A DNA stretch of 42,103 bases from an uncultured Rhodospirillales bacterium (GTDB taxonomy: Bacteria > Pseudomonadota > Alphaproteobacteria > Rhodospirillales > UBA2165), in the NCBI GenBank assembly GCA_905614355.1, contig CAJQSN010000048.1, positions 1-42,103 on the forward strand. Reading direction: 5' to 3'. The position numbers and the translations under genes are program-made. Position 1 is the first letter of the stretch; each line of letters opens with the position of its first letter. This document shows, one piece after another, positions 1-8,648 of the stretch. The notes below the pieces were generated by a model that was not told the origin of the DNA, ran no database searches, and saw only the letters and a program-made list of their open reading frames with translations.

Positions 1-203
1 AAAAAGGTTACGGACTGGGTCTTGAGGAATACGGAGTTGGATTTTGCTCTACGGCCGCGCCTATTTTTGATGCGGAACAAAACTGTGTTGCTGCAGTTAG
101 TCTCGCGCTCCCAATTTCTCGGGCATCAAAAAAACGTTTGGGCGAAATATCTGAGGCCCTTGTAAAAACGTGTAATAGCATATCGATTAATATGGCGCCC
201 TAG
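1..203 (+). CDS. IclR-family transcriptional regulator, C-terminal end (partial)
   Basis: The window opens inside a reading frame (frame 3) that runs for 67 codons to a TAG at 201-203. The visible part has the ending typical of the IclR effector-binding domain: a segment reading FCSTAAPIFDAEQNCVAAVS, where IclR proteins say that the ligand domain is fed by 'natural' small molecules, then LALPISR and a last helix with GEISEALVKTCNSIS. In the family this domain binds a small effector and controls an N-terminal winged helix that is outside the window. It sits directly upstream of the sulfotransferase-like/TTT/sulfatase operon on the same strand, so it is a plausible local regulator of that operon; that link is inference from position. 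Short length is due only to the window edge. Confidence 0.72.
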   Translation, partial: KGYGLGLEEYGVGFCSTAAPIFDAEQNCVAAVSLALPISRASKKRLGEISEALVKTCNSISINMAP

Positions 204-325
204 CGCCGCTCACATTTTCAAATCTTTTTTTTACTCTCCTTGAGAGAGGATGTTTTTACTGTGGGCAACATTTAATCCTTGACTAAAAATACCAAATTTC
301 GCACTATTGATAATAACAATAAGTC

Positions 326-339
326 AATTGATATCAATT
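326..339. promoter_or_regulatory. Perfect 14-bp palindrome, candidate operator
   Basis: AATTGATATCAATT is self-complementary and lies 26 bp upstream of the start at 366, in the spacer between the IclR-type gene end and the operon. A looser inverted motif (ATTG...CAAT) lies just upstream near 307-321. IclR-type regulators bind short palindromes near their targets, so this could be the operator, but no experiment or comparison supports it here. Confidence 0.3.
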
Positions 340-365
340 AATAAAATAGATTAGGGGATTTTATT

Positions 366-1571
366 ATGAGTGTAGCAAGAAGAGGTCTTCACGGGGTAAC
401 CCACTACGAAAAAGGCCGTGCCTTTGAAGGTTATACCTTGTTCGCGCCGATGTTGGGTCGCAATGTCTGGCTGATTGATATGATGGGGCAGGTGGTTCAT
501 CAGTGGAAGATGGATAACGTGCCCGGTAATTACGGCAAGCTGCTGACCAATGGTAATTTGCTTTATATTGGTAAACTCATTCCATCACCTTTACCTGAGT
601 TTGGCGGTAATGGGGGGCAATTGATCGAAGTTGATTGGGATGGCAATGTAATCTGGGAATATATCGACCCTCTCCATAGTCATTGCTTCGCAGAAATGGA
701 TAGTGGCAACATTATGATCGCTGTGTGGCGTGAAGTACCCGATGACATAGCTAAAACTGTCAAGGGCGGCCAGCCTGATACTGAACTGAACGGTGTTATG
801 TGGGGCGAGGCCATTCAGGAAATTGACAAAGAAACCAAAGAAGTCATTTGGGAATGGAATTCCTATGATCATCTTGATGTTGATGTAGACATCCTTGGAC
901 CTCTCCATCCACGAGATCGTTGGACTAATCTAAATGCGATTACGATGATGCCAGACGGTAACCTTCTGGTAAGTTTTCGTTTGATCAATACAATAGTTAT
1001 AATCGAGAAATCAACCGGTGATATTATTTGGCGATGGGGTCCTGGAGAAATTGCTGGTCAGCACAATCCAACATTGCTCGAAAATGGTAATATTCTGTTA
1101 TTCGACAATGGTGCTCACCGTGCCTATACTACGATCGATTTTTCGCGGGTTATTGAGGTTAATCCGAAGACCAATAAAATCGAATGGGAATATAAAGATG
1201 ATCCCTCATTCGACTTTAACAGCTTTATTTGCTCCGGTGCTCAGCGGCAACCCAATGGCACGACGTTAATCTGTGAAGCTACCAAAGGCCGCATTTTTGA
1301 AGTCACCAAAGAAGGTGAAATGGTGTGGGAGTTCGCCTCTCCCTTTTATTATGATCACACCTTATTCGGCACCAACAGCATGATTTTCAGGGCCTATCGA
1401 TATACCGCGGACCATCCGGGTCTCAAAGGTAAGGCCCTGGATCCAGGTAACTATCCCGATGTGAATGCGCTTATGCCGCGCCGCTTTATTCGCGGTCGCA
1501 CCAGCGATGTTCCCCATCTTACGGGTAGTAGTTTTGAAGAAGGTGGGTTTAGGGTAGAAGATAAAGATTGA
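366..1571 (+). CDS. Arylsulfotransferase-like (ASST family) beta-propeller protein
   Basis: A 401-residue protein made of repeated WxW-type blades: VVHQWKMDN, NVIWEYIDP, EVIWEWNSYDH, DIIWRWGPGE, KIEWEYKDD and MVWEFASPF, each followed by a 'PDGNLLV' or 'ENGNILL' strand. This pattern is that of the ASST / arylsulfotransferase propeller families, whose studied members move sulfuryl groups between phenolic compounds. Studied ASSTs are periplasmic, but no signal peptide is visible here (start MSVARRGLHG), so it may be cytoplasmic and may not be a true sulfotransferase. The start has a good ribosome site (AGGGG, 8 nt upstream). First gene of an operon with a TTT transporter and a sulfatase, which supports sulfate-ester chemistry. 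Which residue is catalytic cannot be fixed by eye; conserved His such as in GAHRAY is a candidate. Confidence 0.72.
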   Translation: MSVARRGLHGVTHYEKGRAFEGYTLFAPMLGRNVWLIDMMGQVVHQWKMDNVPGNYGKLLTNGNLLYIGKLIPSPLPEFGGNGGQLIEVDWDGNVIWEYIDPLHSHCFAEMDSGNIMIAVWREVPDDIAKTVKGGQPDTELNGVMWGEAIQEIDKETKEVIWEWNSYDHLDVDVDILGPLHPRDRWTNLNAITMMPDGNLLVSFRLINTIVIIEKSTGDIIWRWGPGEIAGQHNPTLLENGNILLFDNGAHRAYTTIDFSRVIEVNPKTNKIEWEYKDDPSFDFNSFICSGAQRQPNGTTLICEATKGRIFEVTKEGEMVWEFASPFYYDHTLFGTNSMIFRAYRYTADHPGLKGKALDPGNYPDVNALMPRRFIRGRTSDVPHLTGSSFEEGGFRVEDKD

Positions 1572-1618
1572 AGACAAATTGAAATAGTATAACGAGTCAG
1601 AAAGATAGGAGTGAAACA

Positions 1619-2746
1619 ATGAAGTGGTTTACCCAAAAAATTCTAATGCTTTTTATAGGTTTGTTTAGCGTCGTCATTTTTGCACAAGGGCAGCAATCTA
1701 ACGCGGCCTATTATTCAGGAAAAACTCTAACAATTATGGTTGGGTTCCCAGCCGGTGGTGGAGCAGATTTAATAGCTCGCGTATTGGCCAGACATATTGG
1801 TACCAACATCGCGGGCAATCCAAAAGTGATTGTAAAAAATATGCCAGGTGGCGGCGGTATCAGGGCCACCAACTTCCTAAAAGACAAAGGGAAGCCGGAT
1901 GGATTGACAATCATATGGGGTCCCTGGCAGCCTTTTGCTCAGGTCGTTGGTCAGCGGGGCATGCGGTTCAAATATGACGAAATGACCTTTGTTGGCGGCG
2001 CTAGAGCTGCCCCCTCTGTAATGTATGTGCGTAAAGATGCACTTCCTAAGGGTGCTGAAAATGTGTCCGGACTTTTGCAATCAAACAAACCCATACGATA
2101 TGCTGCAATCCGGCCTACGGTCTTCCTTTCCATGTTTGGACGTACTGCCTTGGATCTGCTCGGTGTTAAATACAAATATGTTCCCGGTTACAAAGGTGGT
2201 GCTAAAGTTTGGGTAGCCGTACAATCTGGCGAAGGCGATCTTGCTGTAACATCAACTGCTAACTACCGCTCTTCGATTGTTCCCAACCTGGTAAAAAAAG
2301 GTATTGCTATTCCTCTGCTAGCTGCACCAGCCTTGGATGATGCGGGAAATTTTGTCCGTTCAGAAAGCATACCGGAACTGCCTCATTTTCTCGAAGTCTA
2401 TAAAAAAGTTCATAATGGAAAAATGCCGTCCGGCCTTCAATGGGAATTTATGAAATTATTGGTGTATTCCTTTAATAATCTGACACTTGCCGCTTTTGGT
2501 CCGCCAAATATGGATAAGACGGCAACAGAGGCTTTGGCCAAAGGGTTTTACGCAACGCTCTCAAGCGAGACGTTCATTAAGGAATTGTTTAAGCGAGCTG
2601 GGGTTCGACAGGTGCCGCGGACTAAAAAACATGCCATGAGCGTTTTTAATCAAATAAATAATGTTAAACCGGAAATGGTCACTTTTATTAAGAAGTTCCT
2701 CGGCAAGGGTAGAAAAAAGCGGAAAAAAAAAGTAGCTAAAGATTAA
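1619..2746 (+). CDS. TTT transporter substrate-binding protein, TctC/Bug family
   Basis: A 375-residue extracytoplasmic binding protein. Residues 1-30 form a signal peptide (Lys, hydrophobic run, then SNAAYYSG). The mature part begins with the family hallmark YxGKTLTIMVGFPAGGGADLI and then NMPGGGGIRATNFL, the Bug-fold ligand loops. In TctABC systems this protein captures an organic anion in the periplasm and hands it to TctA/TctB, which follow immediately. The ribosome site AGGAG lies 8 nt before the ATG. The tail is unusually basic (RKKRKKK). Bug proteins bind carboxylates and other polar compounds, and neighbouring sulfatase and sulfotransferase-like genes suggest a sulfated or sulfonated carboxylate; the ligand is not readable from sequence. 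Confidence 0.9.
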   Translation: MKWFTQKILMLFIGLFSVVIFAQGQQSNAAYYSGKTLTIMVGFPAGGGADLIARVLARHIGTNIAGNPKVIVKNMPGGGGIRATNFLKDKGKPDGLTIIWGPWQPFAQVVGQRGMRFKYDEMTFVGGARAAPSVMYVRKDALPKGAENVSGLLQSNKPIRYAAIRPTVFLSMFGRTALDLLGVKYKYVPGYKGGAKVWVAVQSGEGDLAVTSTANYRSSIVPNLVKKGIAIPLLAAPALDDAGNFVRSESIPELPHFLEVYKKVHNGKMPSGLQWEFMKLLVYSFNNLTLAAFGPPNMDKTATEALAKGFYATLSSETFIKELFKRAGVRQVPRTKKHAMSVFNQINNVKPEMVTFIKKFLGKGRKKRKKKVAKD

Positions 2747-2824
2747 AGCTTCGATGGATTAAAGGGGCATTTTTCCATGCGGCTTGATATTTGAACTAAC
2801 CCAGTCAAGTCGAAGGAGCCAATA

Positions 2825-4900
2825 ATGTTTGATGCCTTTTTAGCTGGTTTCCTTCTGGTTATTGAATGGCCCGCGCTTGGTTTTCTTTTATTAGGCGTTT
2901 TTATTGGTATTTGGTTGGGGGCAGTGCCGGGCCTTGGCGGGATCATTGGTCTTGTCTTGTTGCTCCCGTTTACGTTCGGCATGGAACCGGTACCCGCCTT
3001 TGCCCTTTTACTAGGCATGTTTGCTGTCACCTCAACCAGTGACACGATCGCTTCGGTCATGCTTGGTATTCCAGGAACCGCTGCATCGCAAGCGACAATT
3101 TTGGATGGATTTCCGCTGGCACAAAAAGGTCAGGCGGCTCGCGCTTTCGGAGCGGCTTTTACGGTATCAGCATTTGGCGGTGTATTTGGTGCTCTTATTT
3201 TAGCAGTTTCCCTGCCGCTTATATTGCCCATCATTCTATCCTTCAATTCACCCGAAATTTTCATGCTCGGTATCCTGGGGCTTTCCATGGTCGGTTCCCT
3301 TAGTGGGGCTTCCATTCTCAAAGGATTGACAGTTGCCACCTTAGGTCTTTTATTATCGACGGTTGGTTACGCAGAAACGATTTCCATCCCGCGGTTCTTT
3401 TTAGGAACGGATTACCTGATTGACAAATTACCGCTTATCCCCGTTGTTCTTGGACTATTTGCTATTCCGGAAATTATGGAACTGGCTATCCGCAATACGT
3501 CGATTTCTAAAATTGGTAAAAATCATTCCGACGGCGGGGGTATACTTGATGGTGTCAGGGATGCCTTTAGACATTGGTGGCTGACTTTACGATGTGCGGT
3601 AATCGGTACTTATATAGGGATGCTGCCTGGTCTGGGTGCTTCTATTGTTGACTGGATCGCTTACGGTCATGCGGTTCAAAGCGCCAAGGACAAGTCCCAA
3701 TTTGGTAAAGGCGATATTAGAGGCGTTATAGCCCCCGAAGCTGCCAACAATGCAACCCGAGGTGGATCTTTAGTGCCCATGGTGGCTTTCGGAATTCCTG
3801 GCAGTCTCGGCACTGCTATCCTTTTGGGCGCGCTTTTAATCCAGGGTTTAAAGCCCGGACCTGAAATGCTGACGACCCAGCTGCATATTACTTTCAGCAT
3901 GGTTTGGTCAATTGTTGTCGCCAATATCGTTGTGGCGATAATTTTGTTGTTTTTGAGTAAGCAAGTTGCGAAAGTCGCCTTCTTGCCAGGTCACCTTATT
4001 GTACCAGGTGTGATCCTATTTGTTTTTATGGGGGCCTGGCTCGGTGGTGCCTCTTTAGGGGACTGGGTCGCCTGCCTGATTTTTGGGATCATCGGGTTCG
4101 TAATGAAGCGTGGCGGCTGGCCCCGACCGCCATTGATCCTCGCCATCATATTAGGCTCTATAATGGAGACCTCCTTTCTCATTAGTATTAATTCATATGA
4201 GGGTGTCGCCTGGCTATGGGAACGTCCAATCGTATTGGTTATTTGGGGGTTAATAGCGATCACCCTTTTCTCCGCAGTGCGCGGACTTAGCAAAAATATT
4301 AAAAAGGACGAAAATAAAGAAGAACCCGTCACCGGTGAAGGTGCCGAACGCAGTCCTATGATTTCGCTACCGTTTTCAATTCTGACGTTGCTATTATTTT
4401 CCTGGGCCATGTGGGAAGCGACACGGGGGCATAATGTGGGCGCTGAATATGTGCCCGAGCCCTGGCCGCTAGAAGTAAGCCAGTTCCCGATCGTTACCAT
4501 TGTAACTGGCTTTATTCTCGTTTTTTTTGTCATTATAAAAGATTGGAAGGCGTGTGTAACCTTCGTTAAACAGCATGAAAGTATTGGTATTGCTTTGACA
4601 CGTGCGGCCGATGACGCGTTGTTGCAACGGGCAATGATGTTCTTTGGCTATTTACTCGCGACAATAATAGTTATGCCGGTTATTGGACAAAAATTGGTGC
4701 TACCCATATTTATTGCCACCTATTTGGTTCGTTGGGGCAGCTATAACTGGCGTGTAGCACTTGGCTACGCTGCTGTTGGGTGGGTGTTCCTCGTCGGCTT
4801 TTATGACCGAGTTTTGCATTTGCATTGGTATCCCTCATGGCTCGATAGTTGGTTGCCTAATATTCTGCCGTCATGGTTTGCTTACTGGTTGTTTTTCTAA
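2825..4900 (+). CDS. Fused TctA-TctB tripartite tricarboxylate transporter permease
   Basis: A 691-residue integral membrane protein. Residues 1-500 are TctA: the GAVPGLGGIIG loop near residue 35, MLGIPGTAAS, DGFPLAQKGQAARAF and the second-half repeat IGMLPGLGASI...APEAANNA...FGIPGS are all present. After a charged linker (about 500-520) there is a further ~170-residue region with four hydrophobic segments, TctB-like in size and topology. Stand-alone TctA is about 500 residues and TctB about 150, and no separate tctB occurs nearby, so this is read as a TctA-TctB fusion. It would use the ion gradient to import the ligand delivered by the TctC protein encoded 78 bp upstream. Ribosome site AAGGAG precedes the ATG at 2825. 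Confidence 0.88.
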   Translation: MFDAFLAGFLLVIEWPALGFLLLGVFIGIWLGAVPGLGGIIGLVLLLPFTFGMEPVPAFALLLGMFAVTSTSDTIASVMLGIPGTAASQATILDGFPLAQKGQAARAFGAAFTVSAFGGVFGALILAVSLPLILPIILSFNSPEIFMLGILGLSMVGSLSGASILKGLTVATLGLLLSTVGYAETISIPRFFLGTDYLIDKLPLIPVVLGLFAIPEIMELAIRNTSISKIGKNHSDGGGILDGVRDAFRHWWLTLRCAVIGTYIGMLPGLGASIVDWIAYGHAVQSAKDKSQFGKGDIRGVIAPEAANNATRGGSLVPMVAFGIPGSLGTAILLGALLIQGLKPGPEMLTTQLHITFSMVWSIVVANIVVAIILLFLSKQVAKVAFLPGHLIVPGVILFVFMGAWLGGASLGDWVACLIFGIIGFVMKRGGWPRPPLILAIILGSIMETSFLISINSYEGVAWLWERPIVLVIWGLIAITLFSAVRGLSKNIKKDENKEEPVTGEGAERSPMISLPFSILTLLLFSWAMWEATRGHNVGAEYVPEPWPLEVSQFPIVTIVTGFILVFFVIIKDWKACVTFVKQHESIGIALTRAADDALLQRAMMFFGYLLATIIVMPVIGQKLVLPIFIATYLVRWGSYNWRVALGYAAVGWVFLVGFYDRVLHLHWYPSWLDSWLPNILPSWFAYWLFF

Positions 4901-4937
4901 TACTCAAATAAATCACATGCACAAACTGGATAAACTA

Positions 4938-6386
4938 ATGACCAAACCCCAGAACATTCTCTACATCATGTCTGATGAGCATAACCCAAAGATGCTTGGG
5001 TGTTATGGTCACAAACAAGTTCAAACACCCAATTTAGATAAATTGGCGGCGAGGGGGACGCGGTTTACTTCCCACTATACTAACTCACCAATCTGCATCC
5101 CGGCGCGGGCTGCTTTTGCGACCGGCCGGTATACGCATGAGACAGGGTATTGGGATAATGCGATGCCTTATGATGGTAACGTAAAGGGTTGGGGGCATCG
5201 CCTTCAAGAAGAGGGGATGCGAGTAGAATCAATCGGCAAGCTTCATTATCTGGGTGAGGACTTAAATACAGGTTTTTCCAAGCAACATCATCCAATGCAT
5301 GTGATGGGTGGGATTGGTCAGGTTTGGGGGTCTGTTCGTGATCCATTACCAAATGAGCGCCCAGCGCGGATGTTGAAAGAAATAGGTCCGGGTGAAACAA
5401 GCTACAATAAATACGACCGCTTAATCGCCGATGAGGCTTGTAACTGGCTTAAAAGTGCTGCTGAACAAAAGGAACAAAAGCCCTGGGTCCTTTACCTGGG
5501 GTTTGTTGCTCCGCATTTTCCATTGGTTGTGCCAGAGGAATTTTATAATCTCTATCCACTAGATAGTTTGCCGCCCCGAAAGCTTGATCTTGAAAGCGGA
5601 TATCTCCGCCATCCCTGGCTTCAGCGCATGGATGATTTTTCACAAATTGATCGCCATTTGACACCAGAACAGCGCCTTATGGCAGTCGCAGCTTATTTTG
5701 GCCTCTGTACCTTCATTGATCACCAGATTGGTCGAGTATTAGACGTGCTCGCAAGCAGTGGTCTAGAGGGGAGTACCCGCGTTATTTACACAAGTGATCA
5801 TGGAGACAATGTCGGCGCACGCGCTATGTGGGGTAAATCTAACTTATATGAGGAAACCGCCGGTATTCCTTTGATTATTGCCGGCGAAGGAGTTCCAGAA
5901 GGGAAAACCAGTTCGACAACGACGTCTTTGCTCGATAGTTATCAGACTATTTTGGATGGCGTTGGACTGAATGAAACGTCTGACGAGCAAGATTTAGTGG
6001 GTAAATCCTGGTTTGATCTTTCAAGCTTGGTAGACGATCCAGATCGCATCGTTTTTAGTGAATATCATGCGGCGGGTTCTCCAACCGGTGCTTATATGCT
6101 CCGCAAGGGAACGTACAAATTTATTTACTACGTTGACTATAGTCCCGAATTGTACGATCTGGAGATCGACCCTGAAGAAACAACAAATTTGGCGGATAAC
6201 ATTGAATATGAAAAAATAGTTAAAGAGTATGAGGTTCTGCTACGCGACATTTGTGACCCTGAAGCCGTCGACCGGCAGGCAAAGGAAGATCAAAATATTC
6301 TTATCGAAAAGTTTGGTGGTCGCGACAAAGCGCTTAACATGGGGACCCCTGGAGCCACGCCAGTGCCAGGTCAAAATCATGAATGA
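4938..6386 (+). CDS. Type I sulfatase (alkaline phosphatase superfamily)
   Basis: About 482 residues. The N-terminus QNILYIMSDEHNPKMLGCYG carries the Asp of the metal site (D13); CIPAR at 53-57 matches the C-x-[PA]-x-R sulfatase signature, so C53 should become formylglycine; YTSDHGDNVG supplies the second Asp/His cluster; the C-terminal ELYDLEIDPEETTNLA is a classic sulfatase tail. No signal peptide is seen, so it should hydrolyse a sulfate ester in the cytoplasm after import by the TTT system 37 bp upstream. The open frame extends back to 4761 inside the permease gene, but family alignment favours the ATG at 4938 (alternative ATG at 4917); the ribosome site is weak, consistent with coupling. 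Resembles choline-sulfatase-like enzymes; substrate unknown. Activation needs a formylglycine-generating or anaerobic maturase not encoded here. Confidence 0.88.
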   Translation: MTKPQNILYIMSDEHNPKMLGCYGHKQVQTPNLDKLAARGTRFTSHYTNSPICIPARAAFATGRYTHETGYWDNAMPYDGNVKGWGHRLQEEGMRVESIGKLHYLGEDLNTGFSKQHHPMHVMGGIGQVWGSVRDPLPNERPARMLKEIGPGETSYNKYDRLIADEACNWLKSAAEQKEQKPWVLYLGFVAPHFPLVVPEEFYNLYPLDSLPPRKLDLESGYLRHPWLQRMDDFSQIDRHLTPEQRLMAVAAYFGLCTFIDHQIGRVLDVLASSGLEGSTRVIYTSDHGDNVGARAMWGKSNLYEETAGIPLIIAGEGVPEGKTSSTTTSLLDSYQTILDGVGLNETSDEQDLVGKSWFDLSSLVDDPDRIVFSEYHAAGSPTGAYMLRKGTYKFIYYVDYSPELYDLEIDPEETTNLADNIEYEKIVKEYEVLLRDICDPEAVDRQAKEDQNILIEKFGGRDKALNMGTPGATPVPGQNHE

Positions 6387-6549
6387 TATATTTTGCTGCC
6401 GATGGTGTTATATTTTTGGCTTGGTATTAGCCATTACCACACTAACTTTAAGACGAATAAAATGCAGTTGAGTTAGCATTATTGATGCAGGAAATTTCTT
6501 ATCGTCTCCATCATTCCCTTCCTAATTCCAATCATCGCGCCATGAGGCC

Positions 6550-6589
6550 TGTCTAGCTAACAAGTTAGCTAGACAATGTCTTTTTTTTT
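6550..6589 (+). terminator. Rho-independent terminator after the sulfatase operon
   Basis: A perfect 12-bp inverted repeat (TGTCTAGCTAAC / GTTAGCTAGACA, 6550-6561 and 6564-6575) with a minimal AA loop, followed by a long T tract at 6581-6589. It lies between convergent genes and has the T tract only on the + side, so it closes the operon that ends at 6386. Confidence 0.88.
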
Positions 6590-6707
6590 ACTATGTAATA
6601 TTATGGATAATATCCCAAATAATAAACGATGATTAAATATTAGAAAAAAACGTGTGGCTAGAATTGTTATCGGACCTCTGCTCATTATAATTTTTCAAAA
6701 TTTACCA

Positions 6708-7184
6708 TCAAACAGGCACAGCTAGCATATTAGGAACCGAGAATGAGTCTAGAATTGCTCTTTTGCTAATTAATTTGAGTTCGTTTTGATCGAGTATTAA
6801 TTTATCTTCATAACGCCCTACCAAATAGAGTTTAGAAACACCCTCAAGGTCAGATTGCATAACTTGGAAATTAGCATTTACATTAATTTCAGGTTTTCCA
6901 TCGTCTATACGAATATTACTAATAAAATGTCTAAGATTTAGTCGGCGATAGGTTAGAGTGTTATCGACTAACTGCGCAACCCGATCGCGAATCATTCCAT
7001 GAGAATAGCACCCCATAATCGGTACTGTAAGACCTAGGTCTTCATTTTCTTTCGATTGTACTTCGTAATGGCAGTCATCTTCTTTGAAGAAGGCAGGAAA
7101 ATCTCCATAGCGTTTTTCATTCAGACAATCAGCATAATCGAAAAGAAACCTCTCAATCTTCAGGTGTAGCTCAATTTTATTCAT
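6708..7184 (-). CDS. Aromatic-ring-hydroxylating dioxygenase, beta subunit
   Basis: A 158-residue SnoaL/NTF2-fold protein matching the small subunit of ring-hydroxylating dioxygenases: an N-terminal helix EIERFLFDYADCLN-like segment, the YEVQ strand, and RRLNLRHFISNIRI followed by NVNANFQV and LYLVGRYEDKL. The family's beta subunit has no cofactor; it stabilises the alpha3beta3 hexamer. It is encoded 27 bp downstream of the Rieske alpha subunit on the same strand, as is usual, with a ribosome site CAGGAC 8 nt before its ATG. Length is typical (155-190). No ferredoxin or reductase gene follows, so electron donors must be encoded elsewhere. Confidence 0.85.
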   Translation of the reverse strand: MNKIELHLKIERFLFDYADCLNEKRYGDFPAFFKEDDCHYEVQSKENEDLGLTVPIMGCYSHGMIRDRVAQLVDNTLTYRRLNLRHFISNIRIDDGKPEINVNANFQVMQSDLEGVSKLYLVGRYEDKLILDQNELKLISKRAILDSFSVPNMLAVPV

Positions 7185-7211
7185 AATAAAGTCCTGTTTT
7201 GCCCAAGTTTC

Positions 7212-8489
7212 TTAGCCTTCGAACCCCATTAACTTATGATAGTGGCTCCAAAACCCACGGATCGAAATTTCTTGGGATAAATAATCAGTGTCTGCTATTT
7301 CACCTATACCACCCATCTCAAGAACCGAATGATCGCCAGCACGCATTTTCAGGCCATCTTGCTCCAAGCGCAGTGCCTCGCCATCTTCCATCGATATATA
7401 GCCAGAGGGGCCAATAAAATTGGCTGTGAGTTTTTTCCCAAACGCCTGCTCTTCAGTGTCTTCTTCAAATCCAAGGTAGGTAATATTCAATTCGACTTTA
7501 CCAGGCCCTTTTGGACGCAAATGTCGGATAGCGTACGTATTGTCGACTTGAGCTAAAACAGAGGTGGGAAACATGGAAAGTAGTGTCGTTTTATACCCGT
7601 CGTCAAGATCCAAAGGCACGTTGGCTATTGCTGGGTCGGCAAGCTTTATATTTGGATCATATTTGTCCGTACCTTCATACGCGGCGGCTAGATCCACACT
7701 ACTTGTATTGTCATCGTCGCTTAGTATTGAGTGGTTCCAGGTATTTTTAGTGTCCTTATCCATTTTAATTCCACCTTTCATAGTCGGTTGTTGAATCCCG
7801 AATGAAACCTGAAATAGGTGGAGAAGCGATGCGTGATATGGATCTCTTACATTTTCATTATAAAGTTTCCAGTTTCCTTCGATCATTTGTCTCATGTAAC
7901 CAGTAACTTTAGGGGTCCGTTGATCCAGCAAACGAGAAATCTGAGATTGACAGTGTGGACCAAGGTAGTCGAGCAGTGGTTCGGTCTCCTCGCTGAATGT
8001 AGCAAAGATCATACCACCAATCGTTTCGACTCGAAGTTTTCTAAGGTTATGATTTTCTTTTTCAAAGCAAGGGGGCATTCCACCTTTTCCCTTTAAACCT
8101 TTTTCGAGCGGAACGCTTGCTAAGTTTCCTTCAAGATTGAAAGTCCACAAATGATAGGGACAAACATGTCGAGTTGAATTTCCTCGAATTTCGTCCACGA
8201 TTCTCGTTCCGCGATGACTACAACTGTTTTTAAAAGCATGAATATCGCCATTTGCCGTACGATTAACAATTATATTAACATCACCAATCCAATTTGTGAC
8301 GAAATCACCTTCGTTGGGAATTTCGCAGCTGTGGGCAAGATAATTCCAAGTGGGGCCTTGGAATATCTTTTCCATCTCCAGTTCATAGAAATCCTGATCA
8401 AAGAAAATTTCATATGGGACACGGGAAAAGTCTGACGTAGGCCATTCGACTTTATCTTTTAAATTTTTCATGTTCTTAGATTTGTCCAA
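7212..8489 (-). CDS. Aromatic-ring-hydroxylating dioxygenase, alpha subunit (Rieske)
   Basis: A 425-residue oxygenase. The Rieske [2Fe-2S] site is C90-x-H92 and C110-x2-H113 (CSHRGTRIV, CPYHLW). The mononuclear iron site is D216-x2-H219-x4-H224 (NVRDPYHASLLH), and an acidic ligand lies in the EDGEALRLEQ region. It belongs with the alpha subunits that act on aromatic acids such as salicylate, anthranilate or benzoate, judged by the short C-terminal domain; the exact substrate is not decidable. The start is a TTG at 8489, chosen because AAGGAGGT lies 4 nt upstream; the first in-frame ATG (8471) has no site. Divergent from the PAS gene at 8649, a possible sensor or regulator. Confidence 0.88.
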   Translation of the reverse strand: MDKSKNMKNLKDKVEWPTSDFSRVPYEIFFDQDFYELEMEKIFQGPTWNYLAHSCEIPNEGDFVTNWIGDVNIIVNRTANGDIHAFKNSCSHRGTRIVDEIRGNSTRHVCPYHLWTFNLEGNLASVPLEKGLKGKGGMPPCFEKENHNLRKLRVETIGGMIFATFSEETEPLLDYLGPHCQSQISRLLDQRTPKVTGYMRQMIEGNWKLYNENVRDPYHASLLHLFQVSFGIQQPTMKGGIKMDKDTKNTWNHSILSDDDNTSSVDLAAAYEGTDKYDPNIKLADPAIANVPLDLDDGYKTTLLSMFPTSVLAQVDNTYAIRHLRPKGPGKVELNITYLGFEEDTEEQAFGKKLTANFIGPSGYISMEDGEALRLEQDGLKMRAGDHSVLEMGGIGEIADTDYLSQEISIRGFWSHYHKLMGFEG

Positions 8490-8493
8490 TTTG

Positions 8494-8501
8494 ACCTCCT
8501 T
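8494..8501 (-). promoter_or_regulatory. Consensus ribosome binding site fixing a TTG start
   Basis: On the minus strand AAGGAGGT is followed by CAAA and then TTG. It is too far (23 nt) from the next in-frame ATG at 8471, so it decides the TTG start of the dioxygenase alpha subunit. Confidence 0.75.
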
Positions 8502-8648
8502 GAATTAGTAAGGGATTCTGTTTAAATATCTTGAATAAACGGGAACCTAGGAAAATTTTTATTAATCATATAGTAATCTAAACCAGTATAATAAGCGTAA
8601 AATCAATTGAGGCAATGGTAATTTTATTCAATTAAGGAGATTAATTTA

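Noticed and set aside
1711-2175. Minus-strand frames opposite the TctC gene
   Set aside because: Shadows of a clear TctC/Bug coding sequence.
3991-4533. 180-codon minus-strand frame opposite the TTT permease
   Set aside because: It is a shadow of the permease; its translation has no domain and follows from the codon pattern of the real gene.
4761-4937. Longer N-terminus of the sulfatase
   Set aside because: It lies inside the permease gene in another frame and reads unlike a sulfatase; family starts align with the ATG at 4938.
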